From Pseudocercospora fijiensis CIRAD86 (lineage: Eukaryota; Ascomycota; Dothideomycetes; Mycosphaerellales; Mycosphaerellaceae): a DNA stretch of 64,000 bases. This document shows positions 50,105 through 59,280 of this stretch, one piece after another. Within the stretch, counting starts at the first letter, position 1. Each line of letters begins with the position of its first letter. The stretch lies in NCBI RefSeq assembly GCF_000340215.1, contig NW_006921535.1, forward strand, positions 5,989,414 through 6,053,413. Direction: 5' to 3'. The position numbers and the translations under genes are program-made. The notes beneath the pieces are model-generated. The model was not told the DNA's origin, did not search any database, and saw nothing but the letters and a program-made list of their open reading frames with translations.

Positions 50105-50906
50105 ATATAGGAAGAGAGACCCTATAGTAGGGTTAGAGTAGACTAGTAGCCTAGTAGATAGGGCACTAGGAGAGAGGAATCTATCTCTACTTAGAATAGC
50201 TAAGACTAGTTACCTTATTAGTTATATAAATTAGGAAAGAGTATATTAGCCTAAGATAATACCTTATAAAAAGGAGAGTCTTAGAGATTACCCTAGAATA
50301 CTAGTACGGCTAGAGAACCTATTTACTAAAATATATTACTATCTTCTATCCCTTAAGAAAGGGCTAGTAGGAGATATATAGAAAGGTAGGAATAAGTAAC
50401 TAGAATACTCTTACTATAATAAAGAAAGGACTCTTAGTAATAGTAAGGTAGCTAATATAGGAAGGGGTACTCGACTAGTTCTTAATAGTAAAGGAGGAGA
50501 TACTAGTATAGTATTAAAATAAAGATAGTAGAGTAGAGGAGGGGGCTAAGGAGGGAGAAGGCTAAAGCGTACCTAGTAAAAGGAGTAGGTTAGGGTAACT
50601 ACTAACTAATACTATATAAGGTAATATAGATAGGAACTAGGGCCTATAGAGGATAGAGCTTAGGGAAAGAGGAGTTATTATACTACTAGCTTTTCTCCTT
50701 AGATATATAAAGTAAGGCTATTTATCCTAGTTAGGAGTAGACTAGTAATAAAAGACTTTAATATATATATAGCAACTACTATCGTTCTTATTATTTTATC
50801 GAGCCGTAACGTAGAATCGAAAATACTATACTATACTATCTTTAATTCTAAGAAAACGCCCTCGTTAAAAAACTCTACTTACGACTTCACGGTTCAAAAA
50901 AAAAAA
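50105..50906 (+). mobile_element. LINE, 3' segment with poly(A) end
   Basis: After the TIR element, plus-strand RIP-type sequence continues for about 700 bp (e.g. KIYYYLLSLKKGLVGDI near 50,330-50,380, then Lys/Arg-rich). It ends with non-coding DNA and an A11 run at 50,896-50,906, immediately followed by normal-composition DNA. A 3' poly(A) is characteristic of LINE insertions and fits the plus-strand orientation. Assignment of this last piece to the same LINE is inferred from position. Confidence 0.6.
50896..50906 (+). other. A11 run at transposon/gene boundary
   Basis: Eleven consecutive A between ACGGTTC and CCTTAACAAAG. It marks, within a few tens of bases, the switch from RIP-mutated to unmutated DNA, and is the probable 3' end of the LINE. 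Confidence 0.7.
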
Positions 50907-50968
50907 CCTTAACAAAGACACACACGCAAACATAATCCTTCCAATCCAATCTATCCCTATCCCCCCTC

Positions 50969-52416
50969 CTACCGTAACCGAACAAACATCTCCACCTCAT
51001 CCCTCGGCACAACCGCCCCATTAATCCTCCAATTCTCCGGCCTCTTCCCCCCTTCAATCCTAACCTCATACTTCATCACCACAAGCGCAAGCAACAACTT
51101 CATCTCCTGCGAAGCAAAAAACCTTCCGGGACACGCATGTCTCCCATGACCAAAAGCCAACCACTCGCAACCCGTGGCAATCAGTGCAGAATTCTTCAAC
51201 GCGAGAGATCTCTGCAGACGATCGGGGTCAGCGCCCGCCGAGATTTTTCCGAGGTAGTCTTCCCGCGGTCGTGAGAAGCGGAACGCGTCCCAAGAGTCCG
51301 GGCGCTCGGGGTAGAATTTGGGGTCGAGGTGGATGGAGTAAGTTGGGGCGGCGAGACGGATGCCGTGGGGGAAGTGGGTGCCGTCGGCGAGGGTGATGCC
51401 GTTGGGGTGTATGACTTGGCGTTTCATGCCGAGGTCTGCGAGGTTGGAGTAGCGCATGGATTCGCGGATTGTGGAGTCGATGCGGAGGAGGCTGTTGATT
51501 GCTTCTTTGGTCCAGATGCCGTTGTGTTGGGAAAGGACGCGTTCGCATTCTTCGCGGAGGCCGGAGAGGTATTCTTCTTTGGAGGGGGAGGTGTAGAGAT
51601 CCAGGAGGGTGTTGGATATGACCATGGAGGTTGTATGGATAGCGACCATGTTGAGGAGGAGCAGGCGGCGGACGAGGAGGTTTTCGTCCAACTCGTGGGG
51701 ATTGGATTTTGCGAGTTCGATACAGTCTACTAATAGCCATTGCAGTGCGTCGTTGGGAACCTCGTAATTTGGATCCTTGGTGTGGCCTTGGAGGTGGGCA
51801 AGTCGACGGCGGATCTCGGGCACGGCGATGTTGCTGCAGATTTGGAAATGCTTTCTCATTCCGCGAGTAAGAATAGGGCCGGCGATGGGTTGCAGGAGCT
51901 TTGGCACCGTCCTCATGATGGCGCCAGTTTTGAACACGGAGACAGCATACAGGCGGCAATGCTCCAGGAACTCTGGATTTCTGCACAAGGTCTTGCCAGC
52001 AAAGACACGGTTGGCGGCTCTGCTTACGATTTTCATGCAAGTCGGGTGCGTCTTGACCCTGGTCCATTCAGTCTTGTTGGCAGGCCAATTCTGCTCGGCC
52101 GAGATAACGTAAGTTATGCCATGCCTCGAGAACTGGATGTGTCAGTAAGTATGTAGTGCTTGATCTTTCATGCAATTTGATATGATCGTACCTTTTCATA
52201 TCCCTCGACGATCATCTCGCGGGTGTATTTGAGCGTTGCGAAGCCTCCTCTGTATCGTGCAAACCATTGCTTCTTTAGACCAATCCATGCTTGCGAGTTG
52301 AGATACTTCCCTCGACTCGACAGCAGAGGAAGCACGAGAGCGGTTACGAAAATATATGCAATCAGCAATGCTCCAGCTGAGAAGACGAGACGTGAGGTCG
52401 TAATAGAAGTCTCCAT
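50969..52416 (-). CDS. Cytochrome P450 monooxygenase (two exons)
   Basis: Heme-thiolate monooxygenase, probably ER-anchored. Exon 1 is 52,416-52,192 (75 codons, ATG at 52,414-52,416). Exon 2 is 52,132-50,969. A 59-bp intron leaves phase 0, giving 462 residues. Residues about 10-32 form the N-terminal membrane anchor. The I-helix HTTS is at 241-244, the ExxR motif ESMR at 299-302, a PERF-like FRFSRPRE near 359, and the heme loop FGHGRHACPG at 402-411 with Cys409. The sequence resembles the fungal P450s related to ent-kaurene oxidase. Those are usually about 500-530 residues, and this protein seems to lack roughly 50-80 residues just after the anchor (B-C helix/SRS1 region), so activity is uncertain. 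Its stop codon is about 60 bp from the LINE poly(A) end. Substrate unknown. Confidence 0.9.
52133..52191 (-). other. Intron of the P450 gene
   Basis: On the minus strand it begins GTACGATC after GAAAAG and ends CTTACTGACACATCCAG, with a CTGAC branch-point-like site 10-15 bases from the AG. Removing its 59 bp joins two open frames in phase, typical of short ascomycete introns. Confidence 0.85.
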
Positions 52417-53317
52417 GGCGGCGGCTATGGCTTGATATGCCGTCGATGCTGGCTTTGATTCGGGGTCATGGCAGTATTTTGTATGAATGGCAACCGCTCC
52501 GCCTCGTACATCTCGTATGTGATCGACGGTAGCCAAAGCAGCGATTGCACGCTAGAAGCGTTTCAGGACAGTCGTGCAAAGCTTCGTTTTGGCTCGTATT
52601 GCTCGCACGCCGGATCGTCGGCATAAAAACTTCACATTGTTACTATCGGAAGAAGGATTCCGGCTTCTGTGACGCGCTCAGCTTCGGCGGCGATGTCATA
52701 CATCTTGTCCTATCTGTTTGCTGTAGCAGAAATGCAACTCTTGTTCTTGGCTCTGTGGCCCCTCAGGAACCTGCTGTGAGAAGCACTGGGGATGCACCAA
52801 TTTCGGTACTCGCTCCACGCCGACGACCTATGAGATCAATGGTATTACCCCGAGATGTTCGGACAGCGAAGGCAACGGAACCTCTGGGTATGCAAAGTCG
52901 AAGATGAGGACAAATATGTCCATGTTGGAAGAAAGACATGAATGAGGTGTGATATTGTACGAGAGAAGCTCCTTCGATGGCTGGGGCGGGCGTCATCTTC
53001 CTTGCTCCTTGGCACTTCTGCAGCAAGGAGTCGCAAACTCTCCTTGACAACAAAGAATATTTCCTTGATGAAATTCACCTTCATTCATTCAGCTTACATA
53101 CAATACAGCATGGTACCACGAATCCAAGCTCGCCAGCGAGCGCTCATTTCCGCAAGTCCTGCCTCCTCGACTCCTCCTCCTCGTCTTCCACTGGCTCTTG
53201 ATATCCTCCAAAAGAACCTTCTCAGCCTTGCTGCAGGGACTTGAAATTTCCGGCCCATCTGTTGCCGAGCTGATATCCAGACCGCTCAAGGCTTCCGCAA
53301 CGACATTCACTCGTGCC
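52417..53317. other. Intergenic region, P450 promoter side
   Basis: About 900 bp of normal-composition DNA upstream of the P450 start and downstream of the next minus-strand gene. Open stretches on both strands (up to 129 codons) lack conserved motifs. One minus-strand stretch (53,089-53,340) has a coding-like flavour and could be an extra exon of the next gene, but I found no splice pair that joins them in phase. Confidence 0.55.
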
Positions 53318-54139
53318 TCATTCATGCTGCACTCCACCCGACCCAGAGCCGCCCTCTGAACCCTCACCTGAAAGCACGGCACTCTCACTCGGTGCCTTCT
53401 CGTGAAAAGTTGGACAAGTCTGCTGCATGTGGGTGCCACCTGCATTGCTTGCATCTTGTCCTGGCATTTGAGCTGCATGTTCCCAAGCCGCCGGAACGAA
53501 GATCACGCTGTCAATACTGAATCTGTGTTTCTTCGACACTTCGGCTTGGCGAACAGCTTCCGCTGCCTCCTCTGCTCCGGCGAGTGGAATTTGCGAAGGT
53601 CTCACAATCGGCACCGCTTTGCTGCGCTTGCCGACATCAGACGAAAGGGCGCGGGTACGATTCTGCGCAGACTGCATCGCCGCCGTGGTGACACTCTCAG
53701 GCACGACGTGCTGTTGATGAGAGACTGGTGCGAACGCTGCAGCGTTCATCCGAGGTATAAATGCCGGCGCATTTGCTTGCTTCATGCTGTAAGGCAACGC
53801 TTTCTCCGAAGAGCCAGACGGGGCGAGTGGGTGTGGATACTGCTGCTGGTTCTGGACGTAATCGTGGCGTGGGCGTGGTGTCAAGGGAGGGGTTGTCACA
53901 CAATCGGTCGGTGCGTTGCCTCGAGGCCCTCCAGGTGTACCATAGCGGCGCGGCGGTGGTATGAGGATGCTGCTGTTACAAGCGCGAAGTTGCGGCGCCT
54001 CGAGAAATTGGCCATCATCCTCAAAGCCTCGAGCCCGGTCGTGTTCGTCTCTCCACTCGAGGAGCTCCGGCTCGATAAACTCTGCGCGTACCTCTTCGAT
54101 TGGGACACTTCTGCGGCCGAACATGTTGGTGTCTGCCAT
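53318..54139 (-). CDS. Hypothetical proline/glutamine-rich protein
   Basis: A 273-codon uninterrupted frame from ATG at 54,137-54,139 (MADTNMFGRRSVPIEEVRAE). An upstream in-frame extension exists but begins without a supporting context, so the MADTN start was preferred. Residues 11-50 are acidic and may be structured. From 60 on the chain is Pro/Gly/Gln/Ala-rich (PPPRRYGTPGGPRGN, TTPPLTPRPR, QNQQQYPHP), looks intrinsically disordered, and ends in a Gly/Ser/Glu tail. No signal peptide, membrane segment or known domain. Codon use is normal and no RIP-type stops occur. Function unknown. Confidence 0.65.
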   Translation of the reverse strand: MADTNMFGRRSVPIEEVRAEFIEPELLEWRDEHDRARGFEDDGQFLEAPQLRACNSSILIPPPRRYGTPGGPRGNAPTDCVTTPPLTPRPRHDYVQNQQQYPHPLAPSGSSEKALPYSMKQANAPAFIPRMNAAAFAPVSHQQHVVPESVTTAAMQSAQNRTRALSSDVGKRSKAVPIVRPSQIPLAGAEEAAEAVRQAEVSKKHRFSIDSVIFVPAAWEHAAQMPGQDASNAGGTHMQQTCPTFHEKAPSESAVLSGEGSEGGSGSGGVQHE

Positions 54140-54337
54140 GGTGACAGTCGAGGTGTTGCGTTTGCAAGTTGTTTTGAGTCGGCTGTGTGGTTTTGAGACA
54201 TGTTCGGGCGGGCCGAGACCGGGTTCACCTGTCATGTGTCAAGGGTCCGAGCAAACGATCCGAGCATTCACATGCAGGGTAAGTGATGCTGTCGAAGATG
54301 CGAAATGCTGTCGGCCTGCTCAGCGATCTCAAGACAT

Positions 54338-54706
54338 TCACTTGATCCATCCTCCACCCATCGCAGTCCCAGCGACTTTCGTCCAGAATCCGCCTTCCTT
54401 CTTCGTATTCTTGGTCCCGTCTGGCGCTTCACCTTTACCAAAGACTTTAGCATCCATCTCTGCCTTGAGGTCTGGATTGATGCCTTTCTTCCTGAGCTTC
54501 TCCCTCTTCGCCTGTTCTTTCGGAGAATACTCATGCTCCGGCTTGGTATAAGGAGGAGGCTCATCCTTGGGCGTGATACCCCATTTCAGGCCCGCTTCTG
54601 CGAGATCTTTCTGGGAAGGCTTTGCTGGTCCATCATCTGCCCTCTTCTTCTGGTAGCGTTCGCGTTCCTGCTGGCGCTGATTGAAGGCGTTGTTCATAAA
54701 ATTCAT
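54338..54706 (-). CDS. Small charged hypothetical protein with PPPY motif
   Basis: 122-codon frame starting at ATG 54,704-54,706 (MNFMNNAFNQRQQERERYQK). A few codons upstream are open but start from TTG, so the ATG was chosen. An in-frame upstream exon cannot be excluded, as CCAG precedes the ATG by one base. It is highly charged, with a helical Gln/Arg/Glu N-terminus, a PPPY motif at 50-53 (a potential WW-domain ligand, as for Rsp5/Nedd4 ligases), a Lys-rich middle and a Gly/Trp C-terminus (GTAMGGGWIK). No secretion signal. It looks like a conserved small cytosolic protein, but I cannot name it. Confidence 0.65.
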   Translation of the reverse strand: MNFMNNAFNQRQQERERYQKKRADDGPAKPSQKDLAEAGLKWGITPKDEPPPYTKPEHEYSPKEQAKREKLRKKGINPDLKAEMDAKVFGKGEAPDGTKNTKKEGGFWTKVAGTAMGGGWIK

Positions 54707-55087
54707 ACTGGTCTCGATCAAGGAACTCCAGGATTATTTGTCGCAGCAAGCGGATGGCCATGAAGCTGCACATATATATGTGATCCAATCCTGCTGAGAC
54801 ACCCGCGGAATGCTGCGCCTTGCGAAGGATCAAGTCGAATGACGTTGTGTGGTCCACAGCTGTACCGGATTGCCTCCTCAGGCTGCGAAGCTCGTAGATA
54901 CAATAGCCGAGTAGCCGGAGGAACGCCTTTGCCAAGCCTTGGTTCAATACGAAGCCACAAACGTCGGAGCTGCGATGCAAATCGCCCCGGCATTCTATAT
55001 CAGCTTACCATACAAGGTAGCTCTATCCCTTATATACCCAATCAAGGTCGGACAGTCTGCCATGCGGTAAAAGACAGCGTATACAGA
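54707..55087. other. Intergenic spacer
   Basis: About 380 bp between the small charged protein's start and the stop of the HET gene. Overlapping open stretches have no recognisable motif. It likely holds the promoter of the small gene and the 3' end of the HET gene. Confidence 0.6.
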
Positions 55088-56443
55088 TCAATTGAGGTTA
55101 TCGCTTTCGGGATCGCTACTATAGTCACTAAACAAGTCATCGTTAGCAAAGTTGCCATAGCAAAATGGAGGACCTTGCAGGACGCGCTGATAAATTGGGC
55201 CTCGATGCACGAAATCGTGAAGGATCCGTCCTGAGCAACAAATGCGTCTGCCATCTGTCAGGTTCAGACGAATAAAGCCGTCCTCTGTACTCGCCGAGGT
55301 GTTCTTGTGAAGCCACGAGCAGAATGTATCGCTTGCGATCCGTATGCAGAGAATCTGTGCGAGGCGATGGACCGTATCTGCGCATTCCTCGTCGTCCCAT
55401 GGGTAGCTCGCCTTAAGGCAAAACTCATCCAAATACGAGAGAAATAACATGAAGATATCCTCGGCAGCGAGTGAGTACGGGGCTTGCATGTCAAACGACG
55501 AGCCAAATGCTCTGAAAACTGGCAAATTCAGCATCACAAAGATCTTATCTCGCGGGTCGAAACATTCCAGATCTTTCATGTAGCCCATCGCGTTTTTGAG
55601 ATGTTTCGACGCCCACGCAAGCTCTTCGTGCTGATATCCTTTGTTGATCGCATTGACAGTCAGCCCACCTAGGACTTTCTCGCAGCTATTGCTCAAATTC
55701 GTCGAATGCACACCGAGGAAATCCAAGTGGTCTGGCCGACGACTGAATACCGTGCGGAAATCGTCAAGAGAGCACCAGGAGGAGCCGTACCAGAACTGCA
55801 GCTTTTTTGAGTTGATAATCTCTTGAAATATCCAGGCTCTGGTGAAGTAGACATTGTGCGTGAGCTGCAATATATCTCCACCCACCTTGACCAGCATCTG
55901 CGCACTTCCACCTAATCTGTGGGATATCCAGGTCCTGAGTGTTGAGACTTCCACTTCATCAAAGCCTGGCTCAAATTGGCCTGGGGGCGCCAGTCTACCA
56001 ATGCCATTCAAGGTATGGACAGCCGTTGTCGTGGACTCACTGCCTGCGCCAAGCCAAGCAATAACTAGGCCCGCGTTCTCATATACACTCCACATCCGGC
56101 TAACCTGTACACTCTTCTCTTCCACATCACTCTGGTTGATGCAAACAGCATCGATCCAAAGGCATTTGGCGCGATGCACTTCATTCGCGGTGGTGAGCCA
56201 CGACTGGAGAAATTTTCCTAGATTTTGTGCCACACCCAGTCTCTGGTTATCGACCGTGATGTCTACCACCGGCTTCGGATCGCCCCAGCAGTAGGACAGA
56301 GCGATGTAGTCAGCATCAGTCCTTGGGCGATGAAGAAGAGTGCAAGAGATCGCATCGGGTCGGCTAATGTCCGAAATGCGAAGCACTCGTATCTCGTTCT
56401 TTCCCAGCGGAGCGTATCGGAGTGGAGGCAGAGCTGTTTCCAT
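55088..56443 (-). CDS. Heterokaryon incompatibility (HET) domain protein
   Basis: 451 codons, uninterrupted, ATG at 56,441-56,443 (METALPPLRYAPLGKNEIRV). Ten more open codons upstream begin with TTG and were not used. The HET domain (PF06985) shows its usual blocks: YIALSYCWG at 46-54, LWIDAVCINQ at 95-104, QVSRMWSVYENA at 113-124 with AWLG after it, and TRAWIFQEI at 201-209. The C-terminal half is a typical variable region ending in an acidic Asp/Ser tail. HET proteins are cytosolic and act in non-self recognition and cell death on hyphal fusion. Many family members have no tested role. No NACHT or repeat domain is attached. Fully intact between two RIP-degraded tracts. Confidence 0.93.
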   Translation of the reverse strand: METALPPLRYAPLGKNEIRVLRISDISRPDAISCTLLHRPRTDADYIALSYCWGDPKPVVDITVDNQRLGVAQNLGKFLQSWLTTANEVHRAKCLWIDAVCINQSDVEEKSVQVSRMWSVYENAGLVIAWLGAGSESTTTAVHTLNGIGRLAPPGQFEPGFDEVEVSTLRTWISHRLGGSAQMLVKVGGDILQLTHNVYFTRAWIFQEIINSKKLQFWYGSSWCSLDDFRTVFSRRPDHLDFLGVHSTNLSNSCEKVLGGLTVNAINKGYQHEELAWASKHLKNAMGYMKDLECFDPRDKIFVMLNLPVFRAFGSSFDMQAPYSLAAEDIFMLFLSYLDEFCLKASYPWDDEECADTVHRLAQILCIRIASDTFCSWLHKNTSASTEDGFIRLNLTDGRRICCSGRILHDFVHRGPIYQRVLQGPPFCYGNFANDDLFSDYSSDPESDNLN

Positions 56444-56954
56444 TGAGATGTCCTGGTTAGAGCCAGAGGTCAAGTGTGTGAAGATCCATGTATGCGATTC
56501 TGCATGTATAAGAGAGCTTGAGGCAATGGAGATTCGTGGTGGCGGCCCGGATGCAGCCAGCCAGCCGCAGAGATCAGGCGCCTATTGCTTCAGCCTGCCG
56601 TGGTAGACACCTCCCTAAATTGACGCTTCACAGTTTCCGCGACCGACAAGTTCCGCAACATCTTCAGCAAAGTCGAATGCGACAGCAGCTCCGCCGACCG
56701 CCCCGATCTCTATACCATTTCACCTGCTCAGTACTTCCTTGCGCTCTGAGCTGATAAGTAAGAAGAGCCCGCTTTGGAAGAGATACACCTGCTTTCTCTG
56801 TATGGAGGCATCGCGCACACCGTACCTATGACGAATGCTGCCAGAACCATACCACGACAAAGAGAGCATGTACTAGCAGCTCATCGATATCTGTATCCCA
56901 TCTGGAGCTGATGCGAACTTCGGGACCAGTTACGGCGCCTGGAAAACACAACGA

Positions 56955-58220
56955 AAACTAGATTTCAGCACCTTTCAATGGGTTTGGGTCGACTTACGTC
57001 TCCTTCTCGCCCTTGTCGCTCCAAGATTTCGCCTTTTATATCCGGGGATACCTCGAGACCATAAAAGTGCTCGCAGTAAGGAAGGAGGTGTATCGTTCCC
57101 ACGACTTTCAGCATTTTTGAGCTGATTTGGAAGAAGCTGGGAGGAAGAGCGAGATATTGATTCCACCACTTTTCCAGACTCCTCCGCGGATTCAAGCGCA
57201 CCTAACTCCTGTCAACGAATCTGTCACCTACACAAATTCGCCCTTCGTATCTGGTGCGGCTCTGGACTTCGAGACCGCGGAGAAGCGCACAGTAGAGAGT
57301 GTGATACGAATATCACCAACTTTCGGCCTTTCTAGCGGGTTCGATGAGCTCGCTCTTGTCAACGCATCTGATGTATCGCTCACGTACTTTGCCCTCCGTT
57401 TGTGGTGTTGGTTTGAATGACAGTACCACGGAGCGACCTGAAGGGCAGAGGTAGATGCATTTTGATCCTAGAACTGTCAAGTATAAGCGAAGTCAGGTGT
57501 ACTTACCTGTTTTCCACGCACTGGTCGCTCGCATACTTCGCCTCTCGCATCTGGTACCAGCTCCATCCTTGGAAACACGGCATAATCTGCAGCACGGGAT
57601 CAGATGCAGTTTCACCCCCAAATCACCAATTTTGGGTAGATTAAGGTGTACTTGCAACCCTCTCATTCGTCTCGACCTTCGCATTTGGAATCTGCCCCGG
57701 TACTAGGTCTTGTCGTCGCGAGCGGTGTCTCTCTCTCGGCAATCATTATATCCCAGTCGTGCTCTATTGCGCGCTTGCTCTGTCTCCTTCTAGACGCTCT
57801 GTATGCACATTTCTAACTATATGTAGACACAAGCGAGGCTCCAGAGCGTAGAGGTCTAGATGGAGATGCCGCTTGCTTGGGATGAGCATTAGAGTGTTCC
57901 AGACCATCAACAAGACGAAAATTCCTTTTTTTTCACTTCCAGCGGATTTCAGCAGCATTCGGCTGATTTGGAGGCACTTCCGGCGTGATTCCTCTCGCTC
58001 ATGAAATCGCTTCGCTGCAGGTAGAGCCGATGCAAACCCCAAGACCATGAAACCCCTCGCAAAGGCGAAGAGAATGCAGTTCTGCTCTCGATTTCAGTAA
58101 TTTTCAGCCATTCCCGGCTGATTTGGGTATACTTGCCTCATAGTTACCAAACTCTCGCTCTCATATCGCATCGTTGCAGGCAGAGCCGGTGTAAGCTTCA
58201 AGACCATTGAAAAGCATAGA
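56955..58220. repeat. Diverged direct repeats of about 115-165 bp
   Basis: Recurring blocks: TTTCAGCA...GCTGATTTGG at about 57,100, 57,945 and 58,090, and a variant ATTTCAGCACC...GGGTTTGGGT near 56,965. Each is followed by a (T/C)ACTT(G/C/A)C...CTCTCGC...TCGC-type stretch, and twice by a GCAGG(T/C)AGAGCCG(A/G)TG...AAGACCAT(G/T)GAAA block (58,016-58,048 and 58,177-58,210). Related GTGTACTT(A/G)C segments occur near 57,498 and 57,645. Divergence makes boundaries approximate. No coding role is apparent. Confidence 0.55.
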
Positions 58221-58271
58221 GCATAAAAGCAGAGGCCTCTTAATGCTACTCGAGGGGAATTGCTACCTCCT

Positions 58272-58412
58272 TTCAGGCGCTTCGCATTGTATATAGGTCT
58301 GTGCTCTCGGTTATCTCGGTTCTAAATTGATACCTGAGGCAAGCTGAGTCTTAGCGAAGCGCCTGAACTCAAAACGTTGAAATCGGACACTACACTCCCG
58401 AGAACACAGATC
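58272..58412. repeat. Interleaved inverted repeats (A-B-A'-B')
   Basis: TTCAGGCGCTTCGC (58,272-58,285) pairs with GCGAAGCGCCTGAA (58,354-58,367), a perfect 14-bp inversion. GGTCTGTGCTCTCGG (58,296-58,310) pairs with CCGAGAACACAGATC (58,398-58,412), 13 of 15. The order is crossed rather than nested, so a single-stranded transcript could form a pseudoknot-like fold. Or this may be the footprint of two overlapping small elements at the edge of the RIP tract. Confidence 0.7.
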
Positions 58413-58499
58413 TGGACATTGAATAGTATAACAACTAGAGGTCTAAGCGTGTTACATATATAAAGGGGGTTCTAGAAGGCACGTAAGTGAATAATTTAG

Positions 58500-59280
58500 G
58501 CGTATTACGTAAAGAAAATATATAGAATTGCGACCTATAGAAAAATAAGACTGTTTTTACGAAGGGATAGTTTAATAGTTATATAAGCTCGCGTTTGTTA
58601 TACGAACACCTATATTAGACAATCTACTAACACTCGTATCTGCTATTTGAAATACATAATCCCCTTAAGAAAGACCTGCTCTATTACCTCTAAGTGTTTT
58701 TAAATGCGTGTCTTACGCTTTACTTAGTCTATATACCTTAGCTTATAACTAGCCTATATGCCTCTTGTTTCCGCCTACAAAGCCGCGCCCTTATCTCCTA
58801 TTACTAGAACCTTCGTAAACACTCTACTAAGCATCGCGCAATACTACTAGACCTTTATTAACCTTTAAATACTCTAAATAAGTATTACTAAAGCCTCCGC
58901 CTATATTAATCTCCGCCGCTATTAAGAGCGATACTCGAGTGCTGCTATATATCTTCTAATAATACTACTTCCGACACCGCCGACCCTTACAAATACGCTA
59001 TATTAGTCCGCATAACTATAATAAGTCCGCTATGCCCGGCGAATACTTAAATATATTAAAGCGCTAGTAGAAAGCGGCAAAGGTTTCTACTAGTCGCGGT
59101 CGTAGTAGTAGTCGCGGTCGGCTAACTTATCGTAGTCGCAGCGGCGGTGCTGCTAGCCTATCGCGTTAAGAAGATTAGCTAATATATTAACCTCGAGCGC
59201 CTACGGTTTATCGTAGCCCTATTATACGTAAAAAGCTAATATAGATATACGACCTATCTCCTACATTGCCTACTGTCGAT
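58500..59280. other. Upstream flank of helicase pseudogene
   Basis: RIP-type DNA with coding-like plus-strand fragments, e.g. a Ser/Arg/Gln-rich repeat (TAGTAGTCGCGGTCG) near 59,090-59,150. It may be the helicase N-terminal part after a frame change. No domain recognised. Confidence 0.4.

Larger units (their letters stand above)
1..50885. other. RIP-mutated repeat tract (left)
   Basis: Seen: CpA and TpG are very rare, TpA is in strong excess and CpG stays common. Long frames are interrupted almost only by TAG/TAA at positions where CAG, CAA or TGG codons fit. Known: repeat-induced point mutation in Pezizomycotina converts CpA to TpA in duplicated DNA. Inferred: nearly everything here was once repeated, mostly transposons and multicopy genes, and is now inactive. 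The tract ends abruptly about 85 bp from the P450 stop codon. CpA-containing sequence resumes around 50,880-50,910. Confidence 0.93.
56444..58430. other. Two-kb non-coding region upstream of HET gene
   Basis: Normal composition with many short overlapping open stretches (up to 97 codons) on both strands and none with conserved motifs. It contains a family of diverged direct repeats (about 56,955-58,220) and, at its right end, interleaved inverted repeats. The HET promoter must lie in its left part. Confidence 0.6.

Noticed and set aside
51228..52156. Several long open stretches overlapping the P450 on both strands
   Set aside because: They have Arg/Pro/His- or Val/Gly-rich compositions typical of shifted or antisense frames. 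Only the frame with ExxR and the heme loop is supported.
53089..53478. Possible second exon for the Pro/Gln-rich protein
   Set aside because: Part of it looks coding, but no GT-AG pair with a branch site joins it in phase to the 273-codon frame.
53402..54551. Plus-strand open stretches of 196-264 codons opposite the Pro/Gln-rich gene
   Set aside because: Cys/Arg/Leu-rich antisense of a GC-rich coding sequence; no motif and no promoter context.
57127..57420. 97-codon plus-strand frame in the HET upstream region
   Set aside because: No conserved motif, and it overlaps the diverged repeat family. Likely fortuitous.
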